Shown: positions 13,960 through 21,992 of the stretch, in pieces
How positions within the stretch are numbered: the stretch's first letter is position 1
How the letters are laid out: the number at the start of each line of letters is the position of its first letter
Virus record (IMG/VR): IMGVR_UViG_3300031565_000367
Location: 1 to 24,071 of that record
Reading direction: 5' to 3' (one strand)
Source: a virus
Length of the DNA: 24,071 bases
Position numbers and translations under genes: made by a program
The notes under the pieces: generated by a model
Seen by the model: the letters and a program-made list of their open reading frames with translations, nothing else
Database searches by the model: none
Told to the model about the DNA's origin: nothing

Positions 13960-15553
13960 CGAAACGGTATTCGATTTACCAAACAATCCGGAAGAATTCG
14001 GTCTGGATTTACCATTATCTTCATTACGCAAAATAGATTTTACTGCTCTTGAATTCGATACCGCTTTAAGAGCGATTATTGAATATACAAAAACATACCA
14101 TCCAGATAAATTTAACGATTTCGTTTCTGACAACGGCTTTATTGTTATTTCTGAAGTTTTATCTTATCTAACAGAGTTGTTATCGTTCAGAGCAGATAAT
14201 CTAGCTAACGAATCATTTTTACCAACAGCACTGACGAGAGATGCTGTTTCCCAGCATTTAGAACTTATTGGCGAGGCAATTCAAAGTGCGACGCCAGCGA
14301 TTGCTAACATAATGTGCTCTTTGAATTCTCCCATAAAGACTGATTTAATTATCTCGGCTGGTACGACGTTTGAATTATCTGGTAGGGCTGCTGACGGTGG
14401 GAGTTTGTTTTATGAGATATATAAAACTCCGGGCGATTTTGACAGTAATATAATCATTCCTGCTAGTAAAGCTGGTACTGTAGCGTATGGGATTGAAGGA
14501 AGATTTGCCACCCCGTTCACTGCTGTTTCTGGTGGGGACGTTGATCAGAAGGTTGTGGTAGTTGATGATAATATTCTTTCATCTCCAGTGTTTGTAGAAC
14601 TTAGTACTGGTAATGGCCCTTTGGAAAGATGGGCAAGAGTCGAAGTAATTGAAAGATCAGATCCGGGAGCTAAAGTATTCGAAGCTAGATTTGAAGAAGG
14701 CAAGATGGTTATTGTCTTTGGTAATGGCGAATTTGGTAGAGCACCAACGGAAGGCCAAAAGATAACCATCAGGTATAGAACTGGTGGCGGTGTTAATGGT
14801 AGGATTGTAAGTAATTTAATAAATTCAACAAAGCTTCTTACGCCACAACCACCACTAACTGCACCTGTTCAAGTTAGATTTAGGAATTTAGAGCCATCGC
14901 AAGGTGGTACAGACGAAGAGAGTTTAAAATCAGCTAAGCGTAGAGCGCCAAAGGTTGCCGCCACTCATAATTCCATCATAAGCGGCGAAGATTATGCAGT
15001 ATTCGCACAGGGATTTAAGCACCCGGTGTATGGCGCTGTGTTGAAGGCATCTGCTGCTGTTAAAACGTCGATTAATATTAACAGAATCGAATTGTACGTA
15101 CTGGCTATTGGAGCCAGTGGTGAGCCCGTAAAGCCAAGTCTTGGATTGAAAACTGGTTTAGCTAACGCTTTGTCTGATATAAATGTGTTTACAGATGAAG
15201 TCGTAGTAATGGATGGAAATATTAAACCAATCAATATCGATATGGTTGTGTCTATTTCGAAAAGTGTTGATCCACCGACTGTAAAATCGGCAGTTGATGC
15301 CGCTGTTGAATCGTTTTTTGATACTGACAATCTTGATATGGGTGTTGGCATTAAAATAAGTAATTTGTACGAATTAGTACAAGATATTGATGGTGTTCAA
15401 TATGTTGATATTTATGAACCAACTGATAATGTTTTAGAGGCTAATGTTGCAACGACAACAGATAAGAGCAAGATAGGATTTGGTGAACTAATAACTGTTG
15501 GATCGTTAAAGATAACATATTACTTAGAGCCACCATCGCAGCAACGAATTTAA
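13952..15553 (+). CDS. Baseplate wedge protein gp6-like (Baseplate_J type)
   Basis: This 533-residue protein lies directly after gp25, the usual place of gp6/GpJ. The N-terminal helix pair, with Leu-Arg-x-Ile-Ile-Glu-Tyr and then Tyr-Leu-Thr-Glu-Leu-Leu-Ser-Phe-Arg-Ala-Asp-Asn-Leu-Ala-Asn-Glu-Ser-Phe-Leu (about 72-91), is typical of T4 gp6 and J proteins. The centre has beta strands and the Gly-Asn-Gly-Glu-Phe-Gly motif (about 254-259). The C-terminal part is alternating alpha/beta (residues 390-530), as in GpJ. The gene has GGGA 6 nt upstream, overlapping the gp25 end. Its stop TAA interlocks with the stop of the minus-strand gene in TTAA (15550-15553). Confidence 0.82.
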   Translation: MASETVFDLPNNPEEFGLDLPLSSLRKIDFTALEFDTALRAIIEYTKTYHPDKFNDFVSDNGFIVISEVLSYLTELLSFRADNLANESFLPTALTRDAVSQHLELIGEAIQSATPAIANIMCSLNSPIKTDLIISAGTTFELSGRAADGGSLFYEIYKTPGDFDSNIIIPASKAGTVAYGIEGRFATPFTAVSGGDVDQKVVVVDDNILSSPVFVELSTGNGPLERWARVEVIERSDPGAKVFEARFEEGKMVIVFGNGEFGRAPTEGQKITIRYRTGGGVNGRIVSNLINSTKLLTPQPPLTAPVQVRFRNLEPSQGGTDEESLKSAKRRAPKVAATHNSIISGEDYAVFAQGFKHPVYGAVLKASAAVKTSININRIELYVLAIGASGEPVKPSLGLKTGLANALSDINVFTDEVVVMDGNIKPINIDMVVSISKSVDPPTVKSAVDAAVESFFDTDNLDMGVGIKISNLYELVQDIDGVQYVDIYEPTDNVLEANVATTTDKSKIGFGELITVGSLKITYYLEPPSQQRI

Positions 15554-15789
15554 GATATCTTGTCTGCAATAATATTAGATAGCTCGTTTTTAGCGTGCGC
15601 CAACATCTGTGCCGCTTTATATTCGTCTATAGTTGATGGGAAATATACCACTTTGCCTTCGGAATCATCATTTATGATTTTATAGCATATTACAAAGTCG
15701 TTTATTCCGTGTTTCAAAAGTAGTTCAGACAATTCATCAATCACGATGTTATTATCGTTGTTTTTAAGAGTTTGATTGTTCTCATTCAT
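15550..15789 (-). CDS. Small minus-strand gene, function unknown
   Basis: Seventy-nine residues read on the minus strand, the only gene here on that strand. Support for reality: AGAGGA (15799-15804, read on the minus strand) lies 9 nt before the ATG; the frame fills the gap between two + strand genes exactly; and the protein has sensible composition with a helix (Glu-Leu-Ser-Glu-Leu-Leu-Leu-Lys-His-Gly), a strand pair (DFVICYKI ... GKVVYFP) and a C-terminal helix rich in Ala. Its stop shares TTAA with the gp6 stop. The divergent + strand gene starts 15 nt beyond. Any promoter would lie inside that gene. Not recognised; a small regulatory or early protein is possible. Confidence 0.65.
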   Translation of the reverse strand: MNENNQTLKNNDNNIVIDELSELLLKHGINDFVICYKIINDDSEGKVVYFPSTIDEYKAAQMLAHAKNELSNIIADKIS

Positions 15790-15798
15790 GTATGTTAA

Positions 15799-15804
15799 TC
15801 CTCT
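15799..15804 (-). promoter_or_regulatory. Shine-Dalgarno AGAGGA for the minus-strand gene
   Basis: Read on the minus strand, AGAGGA lies 9 nt before the ATG at 15789. It ends at the base next to the ATG of the divergent + strand gene (15805), which itself has no clear ribosome binding site. Confidence 0.65.
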
Positions 15805-16446
15805 ATGATTACAGAAGAAAAAGTTCTATTAGTATTTACTTGGTATCGTGATGCCATGATGAAAATTGCTAATAGAAAAATTAAAGATCCATCTAAAAAT
15901 TTTCACAAAACTTACCAATATATATGGTTTAAGAAATTTTTGGACTTTATTGAAAGCAACGATCTAGACGACACATTGGGTCGTATGGCAATGTTTTCAA
16001 TTCTTAAATACGCAAAGCAGAAAAAGATTTTGCATAAGGGTGCTGCTATTTTGCAGCACAATCACATATACGACATTGTTTTAAAATCACTCGAAAGTCA
16101 AGAACAAGAATCTATTGAAAAGCATGACCGTGATTTAGAAAGCATAGTTAAATCGAATAAAGTAGTTATAAATATGAATAGCGATGCCAGAATTGAATAC
16201 TTCTTGGGTAAAGACAGAATCGGCGCATATCCAAGAATTGTAAGTCTATACATGTCTAACACTTTATCACTACCATTTCTTTCAGTATCTAAGAGCAGTC
16301 GCATCGCAATTAATCAATTAGATGCTGAATCGCTTAGTGAATTACCTCCAATTGATAAACTATTCGCTGTCCAGCAATTGGCCAAACTAGATATTGAAAA
16401 AACAAATCAAATAAAGAAAGTACTCGGTGATGACTGCTATCTATAG
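15805..16446 (+). CDS. Protein of unknown function
   Basis: This 213-residue protein was not recognised. It starts 15 nt from the divergent minus-strand gene and has no good Shine-Dalgarno, so the start is uncertain, though no later ATG precedes Met18. It is helical and basic in residues 1-90 (a motif Tyr-Gln-Tyr-Ile-Trp-Phe-Lys-Lys-Phe near 38-46) and has a second helical region (150-213) ending in Asp-Asp-Cys-Tyr-Leu. It has no signal peptide, membrane segment or obvious metal site. It precedes nrdJ with a gap of 74 nt that contains a candidate promoter. It might be regulatory or assembly-related; no evidence supports either. Confidence 0.65.
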   Translation: MITEEKVLLVFTWYRDAMMKIANRKIKDPSKNFHKTYQYIWFKKFLDFIESNDLDDTLGRMAMFSILKYAKQKKILHKGAAILQHNHIYDIVLKSLESQEQESIEKHDRDLESIVKSNKVVINMNSDARIEYFLGKDRIGAYPRIVSLYMSNTLSLPFLSVSKSSRIAINQLDAESLSELPPIDKLFAVQQLAKLDIEKTNQIKKVLGDDCYL

Positions 16447-16460
16447 GAATTAACTGTTAT

Positions 16461-16466
16461 TATAAT
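16461..16466 (+). promoter_or_regulatory. Candidate sigma70-like promoter (-10 TATAAT) for nrdJ
   Basis: A perfect TATAAT lies in the gap after the previous gene, in one of the few non-coding stretches of the window. Transcription would begin near 16473 and give a leader of about 48 nt to the ATG at 16521. The expected -35 region (about 16438-16443) does not match TTGACA, so the promoter is weak or needs an activator. If real, it means that the GTG at 16470 cannot be the start. Confidence 0.35.
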
Positions 16467-16511
16467 CGGGTGCTAAAAATAGAAGACGAAACTGATAAAA
16501 TTACAACTAAT

Positions 16512-16515
16512 GGAG
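16512..16515 (+). promoter_or_regulatory. Shine-Dalgarno GGAG that decides the nrdJ start
   Basis: GGAG lies 5 nt before ATG 16521. The alternative start GTG 16470 has no purine-rich site upstream. Confidence 0.6.
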
Positions 16516-16520
16516 TTGAG

Positions 16521-19028
16521 ATGTTTTCAACAGACGACGTTAATTCTTCCTCTCTAGCCTACTTTAAGGGTGACCAACTTGCCGCAGATTCATTTAGAAA
16601 GAAATATGCATTAAGGGATAAAGATGGAAATTTTCTGGAAAAGAATCCAGACGACATGCATCGAAGATTAGCTTCTGAATTCCACAGAATTGATAATAAA
16701 TTCAAAGCATTGAACAATGATGCTTGTATTTATTCAGAAGATGAATATTTTAACGCGTTGAAGGATTTTAATAAAGTCGTGCCTCAGGGATCGCCAATGA
16801 TGGCGATTGGTAATGATTTTAAAAACGTGAGTGCATCGAATTGCTTTGTTATTGACGCTGAATCGTTTGGTGATTCTATTGGTGGCTTGTTTATGGTCAT
16901 CAATGAAGCTGCGGAAATCATGAAACGCAGGGGTGGTGTTGGTATTGATGTCAGTGTTTATAGACCAATGTATACTACAGTAAACAATGCAGCCGAAATT
17001 TCAGAAGGCGTACCATCGATCTGTGATGCTATTTCATACTTTGGTAGGTATATTGGTCAGCAAGGCCGTCAAGGCGCGCTAATGCTTACCATTAGCGATA
17101 GACATCCTGATATTATTGCGTTTACTAAGATGAAAAGTGATCTAAAGAAGGTCACTGGTGCTAATGTCTCTATTCGTGTGTCTAATGATTTAATTGCTGC
17201 TGTTAAGGAAGATAGAGATTGGGATTTGCAATGGCCGGTTAATACTAGTACCCCAAAGATCACAAAGACAGTGAAGGCTCGTGAAATATGGGATGAAATC
17301 GTACAACAGGCTTGGGGTAATGGCGAGCCCGGATTGTTAATGTGGGACAACTACTGTGAAAATTTACCAGCGCATTGCTATAAAGAAGAAGGATTCACAA
17401 CTCTCACCACTAATCCATGTTCTGAGATTGGCCTTAGTGCCTATGATAGTTGCAGACTCATTTCGATAAATCTTCTTGGGTTTGTCACCAATAAGCATAA
17501 AGATTCCGCCAAATTTACTACTAAAGAATTTATCAAGTATGTTGAAATAGCTATGCAGATGGAAGACAATTTGGTGGAATTGGAAATTGAAATTATAGAT
17601 AAGATTCTTGCTAATATTGAAAAAGATGAAGACGAAGCTAAGCTTCCATATAGTGTACAGAAAAATCTGTGGAATAAAATTAAAGACGCTGCTGTGAAGG
17701 GTAGAAGAACCGGGCTTGGCACGCATGGGCTTGCTGATTGTTTATCGGCATTAGGTCTTGAGTATGGTAGTGCAATGTCGCTCAAGGTTGTTGATAGTAC
17801 TTATCGCTTGTTTAGAGACACTGCATATAGCAAGTCTGTTGATATGGCGAAAGACAGAGGAGCATTTCCTGTTTTTGACTTTGAGAAAGAAAAGAACTGC
17901 GCATTTATCAAGAGGCTTCCAGATCCGTTAGTACGTGCTATGAGCAAGTATGGAAGACGTAATATATCGCTGCTGACTTGTGCACCAACTGGGACCGTTT
18001 CGCTGTTGTCACAAACTAGTTCCGGAATAGAACCTGTTTATGATTACGCTTACATCAGAAAGCGTAAACTTCTCGGTGAAGACCACGTTGCACATCATTC
18101 AATCAACAATGGTGATAGATACATTCACTACGCTGTGATTCATCATGAGCTATTGGCGTGGGCTGAGGAAAATGGCTTTGATAAAGAGGAAATTAGACAA
18201 GCTGTTATCGATAATAGCGTAGCTAAGAATCCAAAATCAGCGATGGATGTCATTAATAAGAAAATTGGTGGTTTGCCGCCACAGTGGAAAGTTACTGCTC
18301 AAACTCTTGATGCTAGAGATAGGCTTAATGTTGTTAGCATTATACAGCAATATATTGATCATGGTATTAGCCAAACATGCAATTTCCCCAGTGGCACATC
18401 GAAAGAAGAAGTTGAAAAATTCTACATCAAGGCGGCGGAATTAGGTCTGAAAGGCGTTACGGTTTACATTGATGGGTCTAGACACGGTGTGCTGACCAGT
18501 TCTGCGAAACAAGAGAAGAAAGTAATAAAAGAGCGCCCGACAGATATAGATTGCAATGTCCATAGAGTCAATGGTTCTGGTTTGGTGTTGGTTGGCCATG
18601 TTGACAATGTAGTTCATGAGATTTTTGTTGGTAATAAAGATGACTTGCCAGTACCGACGAATGCTAAAGATCTCAAAATACGCAGACTTGGATCTAGAGC
18701 GTATGCACTAGTCTATCCTATTAAAACAACGATGGGACAAGTGCACGACGCCATTATTCCAATTCGTGAATCATTTACTCAAGATGAAGGTATGGCGGTG
18801 AGGCTGTTAACAAATCTATCCATCAGAAGCGGGATTGATTTGGAAGTGGTTGTAGAAACGTTAATGAAGAGTGCGGATATCACACACCCAATCAGATGGA
18901 CCGCCAGAGTTCTCAGCAATTACGTGAAGAACGCTAAGATGCATGAGGGCTGCTGCGATGCACCTAATATAGTTTACGAAGACGGCTGTAAGAAGTGTCG
19001 AAATTGTGATTGGTCTAAGTGCAGCTAG
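16521..19028 (+). CDS. nrdJ: Class II (adenosylcobalamin-dependent) ribonucleotide reductase
   Basis: 835 residues from ATG 16521, which has GGAG 5 nt upstream; a GTG at 16470 would add 17. The enzyme reduces ribonucleotides to deoxyribonucleotides for phage DNA synthesis. Active-site residues visible are Cys108 (SNCFV) and Cys311 (DSCRLISINL) as the reducible pair, Cys300 in the NPCSE loop (298-302) as thiyl-radical Cys with Asn298 and Glu302, and the phosphate-binding APTGTVS loop at 488-494. The YIDGSR segment is typical of the cobalamin-dependent branch. The last 26 residues carry six Cys, a zinc/redox tail used for re-reduction. No radical-generating NrdB gene is nearby, in keeping with class II. 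I see no cobalamin riboswitch in the short leader. A strong hairpin follows the stop. No intein is present. Confidence 0.9.
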   Translation: MFSTDDVNSSSLAYFKGDQLAADSFRKKYALRDKDGNFLEKNPDDMHRRLASEFHRIDNKFKALNNDACIYSEDEYFNALKDFNKVVPQGSPMMAIGNDFKNVSASNCFVIDAESFGDSIGGLFMVINEAAEIMKRRGGVGIDVSVYRPMYTTVNNAAEISEGVPSICDAISYFGRYIGQQGRQGALMLTISDRHPDIIAFTKMKSDLKKVTGANVSIRVSNDLIAAVKEDRDWDLQWPVNTSTPKITKTVKAREIWDEIVQQAWGNGEPGLLMWDNYCENLPAHCYKEEGFTTLTTNPCSEIGLSAYDSCRLISINLLGFVTNKHKDSAKFTTKEFIKYVEIAMQMEDNLVELEIEIIDKILANIEKDEDEAKLPYSVQKNLWNKIKDAAVKGRRTGLGTHGLADCLSALGLEYGSAMSLKVVDSTYRLFRDTAYSKSVDMAKDRGAFPVFDFEKEKNCAFIKRLPDPLVRAMSKYGRRNISLLTCAPTGTVSLLSQTSSGIEPVYDYAYIRKRKLLGEDHVAHHSINNGDRYIHYAVIHHELLAWAEENGFDKEEIRQAVIDNSVAKNPKSAMDVINKKIGGLPPQWKVTAQTLDARDRLNVVSIIQQYIDHGISQTCNFPSGTSKEEVEKFYIKAAELGLKGVTVYIDGSRHGVLTSSAKQEKKVIKERPTDIDCNVHRVNGSGLVLVGHVDNVVHEIFVGNKDDLPVPTNAKDLKIRRLGSRAYALVYPIKTTMGQVHDAIIPIRESFTQDEGMAVRLLTNLSIRSGIDLEVVVETLMKSADITHPIRWTARVLSNYVKNAKMHEGCCDAPNIVYEDGCKKCRNCDWSKCS

Positions 19029-19029
19029 A

Positions 19030-19061
19030 TAATAGGGCCGGGATTAATCCCGGCCCTATTA
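19030..19061 (+). terminator. Strong 15-bp hairpin between nrdJ and the helicase gene
   Basis: Arms 19030-19044 and 19047-19061 are perfectly complementary, with a core of GGGCCGGG, only 1 nt after the nrdJ stop (19026-19028). As the middle ATTAAT is itself self-complementary, the real loop is about 4 nt. Only a short T/A stretch follows, not a long T-run. It is read as a terminator or 3'-end stabiliser separating nrdJ from the helicase. The symmetric arms would work on both strands. Confidence 0.75.
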
Positions 19062-19077
19062 GTATCTAATACGTTAG

Positions 19078-20610
19078 ATGATAGCTAACATTAAAGACAC
19101 TGGCTTTATCCACTTAGAACTCATCACCGATGATATAGATGAGGTTTTGGTTAACCACTTTAGTGCGGTTGATCCAAAGACTTCGTATATCACAAGCGTT
19201 GAGGATCAAGCTTGGGATGGCCGACATATTAGATATTTTGTTAGAACAAAAAGATTGAATTACTCGTTTCTTAATGAATTAAAAGAAGTCTGTGAAGAAA
19301 ATGGTATTCCACTGGATGTTGTTGATTCTCGCTCCGCACCAAAATTTGGGCCAGCAGAAACAATAATAAGAGCGGATATGTTGCCCAATATTACTTTGGG
19401 TGATCATCAAATGCGCGCAATAAAAGCGTGTATGGCTAACGAACGTGGTATCCATTGGCATGTGACAGGTGCGGGTAAAACAGAAATCATGGCTGGCATA
19501 ATAAAAGCCTACCCCGGTTGTCCCACTGCTATTATTGTTGAAGAAGTTATCATCGCACAACAGATTAAAGAACGATTGGAATTAAGAGAGGTCGTCAATA
19601 AAGTTGGTGAATTTTTTGCTGGTAAAAGACCTGAAAATGACCAATTGGTTATCGTTGGGTCGATTCAATCTCTTAGATCACCGACAGAAGATGAGAGATT
19701 TAAGGAATTAAAAAAGAAGGGAACTGATAAAGCTTGGCAAACCCGTAGAGAAAATGCTGAGTTATTGCAAAAACTTGTATCAAAATGTCATATGGTCATG
19801 GTTGATGAATGCGACAGAGCTTCTTCTAAGCAGTATCGCGAGTTGTTTCGAAAGCATTCTAAAGCTAGATATATTTACGGGTTCTCTGGTACACCATTCG
19901 ATAAGGATAGGCCGGTTGAAAATCTCTACATTAGGGAGTTGTTTGGGTCTGTAATAAGTAAGTCGGATCGAACAGAGATGGAAAAAATCGGCAGGATTAT
20001 TCCTGTTCATTACTACATGGTGGCAATGGAAGAAGATGGCGATAAGCATGATTCTTCAACTAATAATTCAGCTATTGAAGAATGGATGATTGATAATGGT
20101 AATTTTCATAAACAGATTAGAAAGATATGTGAGGCATTTCCCGATGATGGCACTTTAATTTTAGTTGATCGTGAATACCATGGTAGGATTTTAGAAGAAT
20201 TCATACCCGGATCTAAGTTCATATTTGGCAAAACACCATTGAAACAGAGGAATGCGGCATTAAAAGCGTTTGAAAACCGTGAAATAAAGGTGCTGATAGG
20301 GTCTAAAATTCTGAAACGCGGATTAGACTTAGATGGTGGGTGTGAAAATTTAATATTGGCTTATGATGGTAAACTAGGGTCTGATTTTGAACAACGTATA
20401 GGTAGAGCAGTTCGCCAAAATAAAAAGGGCAGCGCTAGAGTGTTCGATTTTATATGGTATTGCAATCGTTATCTTTATAGACATTCAAGAGAGAGATTGA
20501 AAAAAATAGTCGAAATGGGGTACGACTCTACTGTTATATTCAGCAACGCAAACATAAGTGGTGCGGATTTAATTAAGCGAAATTGGGTTAGGCCGAAATC
20601 AAAGAAGTAA
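19078..20610 (+). CDS. uvsW: SF2 helicase, UvsW-like
   Basis: This 510-residue protein has the motifs of a superfamily 2 helicase and the size of T4 UvsW (503), which unwinds branched DNA, resolves R-loops and helps switch from origin-dependent to recombination-dependent replication. Seen motifs: Q-like site HQMRAI (about 116-121), Walker A TGAGKT at 130-135, Walker B Asp243-Glu-Cys-Asp246, motif III SGT at 270-272 (FSGTPFD), motif IV/V around KVLIGSKILKRGLDLD, and motif VI QRIGRAVR at 439-446. The N-terminal 100 residues form a small alpha/beta domain like the UvsW substrate-binding domain. The start ATG lies 17 nt after the hairpin, with no strong Shine-Dalgarno. The DECD box differs from the common DE(A/x)H. 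Confidence 0.82.
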   Translation: MIANIKDTGFIHLELITDDIDEVLVNHFSAVDPKTSYITSVEDQAWDGRHIRYFVRTKRLNYSFLNELKEVCEENGIPLDVVDSRSAPKFGPAETIIRADMLPNITLGDHQMRAIKACMANERGIHWHVTGAGKTEIMAGIIKAYPGCPTAIIVEEVIIAQQIKERLELREVVNKVGEFFAGKRPENDQLVIVGSIQSLRSPTEDERFKELKKKGTDKAWQTRRENAELLQKLVSKCHMVMVDECDRASSKQYRELFRKHSKARYIYGFSGTPFDKDRPVENLYIRELFGSVISKSDRTEMEKIGRIIPVHYYMVAMEEDGDKHDSSTNNSAIEEWMIDNGNFHKQIRKICEAFPDDGTLILVDREYHGRILEEFIPGSKFIFGKTPLKQRNAALKAFENREIKVLIGSKILKRGLDLDGGCENLILAYDGKLGSDFEQRIGRAVRQNKKGSARVFDFIWYCNRYLYRHSRERLKKIVEMGYDSTVIFSNANISGADLIKRNWVRPKSKK

Positions 20611-21014
20611 TGCACAATCACCTATATAATAAATATCACGCCCTTGCAAATAAGTTTCATTTTTCAGCCAGATTTGCTGATCTAATAATCGATAAGTTAG
20701 GAATAGATCATTCGCCCGGTATATGTTCCATGCGGGTGACTGAATATTATTTCTTGATTACATATATTGAAAATGAAAATTTAATATTTGATATAGAAGG
20801 ATTGCACGACGATCAGCCAAAAACCAGTTTTTTCTTGCCCTTCCAATCTCCACCACAAAGGCTGGTTGGAAATTTAGAGATAAAGATTTCTGTACATACC
20901 AATTTAGAGGTTGATGTCAAGCCGAAAATTGTGTCTATGGCCAATCCTAATTACATTAACGTAATTAGCGACTATATTAAGTATGCCACGGAGTTAATTA
21001 TTAATCAAAAATAA
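20610..21014 (+). CDS. Protein of unknown function
   Basis: This 134-residue protein is not recognised. Its ATG overlaps the helicase stop by one base (TAATG), so it is probably co-translated. The N-terminal half is helical and aromatic, with His and Tyr residues (HNHLYNKYHALANKFHFSARF). A beta region follows at 60-110 (ITYIENENLIFDIEGL ... LEIKISVHTNLEVDVKP), and the end is helical. It has no membrane segment or metal motif beyond scattered His. Linkage to the helicase suggests a DNA-metabolism role, which is only a guess. Confidence 0.6.
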   Translation: MHNHLYNKYHALANKFHFSARFADLIIDKLGIDHSPGICSMRVTEYYFLITYIENENLIFDIEGLHDDQPKTSFFLPFQSPPQRLVGNLEIKISVHTNLEVDVKPKIVSMANPNYINVISDYIKYATELIINQK

Positions 21015-21045
21015 TTACTACAAAAGTGTATGTCACCAGTAGTAA
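21015..21045 (+). other. Weak inverted repeat in the gap before the sigma gene
   Basis: TTACTAC (21015-21021) and GTAGTAA (21039-21045) can form a 7-bp AT-rich stem with a 17-nt loop, followed by a short T-rich stretch. It begins at the preceding stop. Too weak for a firm terminator; it may be an operator or simply chance. Confidence 0.2.
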
Positions 21046-21054
21046 ATATTTTTG

Positions 21055-21990
21055 ATGGCTAAATTAAGCACACCAAAACCGACAAAACTTAAGCCAATAA
21101 AGAAAAAGCGGAACATGTATTTCGACAATCCGCTTGTTGAATCTTTATTGCGTGAATATGTATTGAATGGGTGTGTACATATCACCTTGCGTAATGAGAT
21201 AATGAGTCACGCTGGTGAATTAATAAGACAAGTCATTAGAACTCACGGCCTAGATCACACGTATGGTGGCGGTGAATCATCGTTTCACGATCTTTTCCAA
21301 GTGGCTTGGGTTCAAATAGAGAAAACATTATATAAGTTCGATTACTCCGAAATATTTACATTGGCCTGTATGGTCAGCGATAAAAAAAGAAAATACAAAA
21401 TAAGAGGGTGTGTTGTTAATAGGAATAACGAATATATCACAATAAGATTGACAAGAGATAATATTTATGATTTTGGTGGTAATGAAATAACATTTAAAGA
21501 CGGATGTTTGATGGCGCTAAACGTTAATAGCATAGTGTCAAGAAGATATGATAATACCAAAGCTTTTAATATGTGGTCGCAAGTTGTAAAAACCGTCGTT
21601 TTAGCCTACATTAAAAAAGAAACCAGAGATAAGAAGAACTATAATAATTATAGTGGATACTTGAAATATAGACCAATAGGCGAGGGTAAGAAGCTTTCAA
21701 GATTTCTAGAGGAAGCCAAATCCTTTTCCAATTTTGATGATGAAGAATTGCAGATATTAAGTTCGATAGCCAATATCGCAGAACATGGCCTCGAATCAGC
21801 TTCAAACGGTTTAGTTTCCAAAATACAGGAATCAACAAATTTATCGAGAATGAAAATAGTGTCTTATCTTAAAAAATTAAGGCAATGCCAGTCAGAATTC
21901 ACCGATTCACCAACCAATACAGAAAAGACTTGGATAGGGAATCCGGGTGGTTCAACGAGAAAATATAATATAGACGATGAAGACTGGTAA
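21055..21990 (+). CDS. Late-transcription sigma factor, T4 gp55-like, with an insertion
   Basis: 311 residues from ATG 21055; TTG 21052 directly before it is less likely. The protein resembles T4-type gp55, which directs host RNA polymerase to late promoters. Visible traits: region 2.2-like core-binding helix DLFQVAWVQIEKTLYKFDYS (about 79-98) and region 2.3/2.4-like helix AFNMWSQVVKTVVLAYIKKETR (about 170-191). Between them are 70 extra residues (99-168) with beta character. A second helical region (230-280, NLSRMKIVSYLKKLR) looks like a helix-turn-helix. The C-terminus is acidic (DDEDW), like the clamp-binding tail of gp55. No strong Shine-Dalgarno is present. Confidence 0.7.
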   Translation: MAKLSTPKPTKLKPIKKKRNMYFDNPLVESLLREYVLNGCVHITLRNEIMSHAGELIRQVIRTHGLDHTYGGGESSFHDLFQVAWVQIEKTLYKFDYSEIFTLACMVSDKKRKYKIRGCVVNRNNEYITIRLTRDNIYDFGGNEITFKDGCLMALNVNSIVSRRYDNTKAFNMWSQVVKTVVLAYIKKETRDKKNYNNYSGYLKYRPIGEGKKLSRFLEEAKSFSNFDDEELQILSSIANIAEHGLESASNGLVSKIQESTNLSRMKIVSYLKKLRQCQSEFTDSPTNTEKTWIGNPGGSTRKYNIDDEDW

Positions 21991-21992
21991 AC

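Noticed and set aside
13647-15351. Minus-strand ORFs of 70-120 codons opposite gp25 and gp6
   Set aside because: They are opposite well-recognised genes, have no ribosome binding site, and show composition expected from antisense reading.
16470-16520. GTG start for nrdJ adding 17 residues
   Set aside because: No Shine-Dalgarno precedes it and it overlaps the expected promoter start; ATG 16521 has GGAG.
21349-21558. Mini-intein in the sigma factor
   Set aside because: Seventy residues is too short for an intein and there is no block A or terminal His-Asn.
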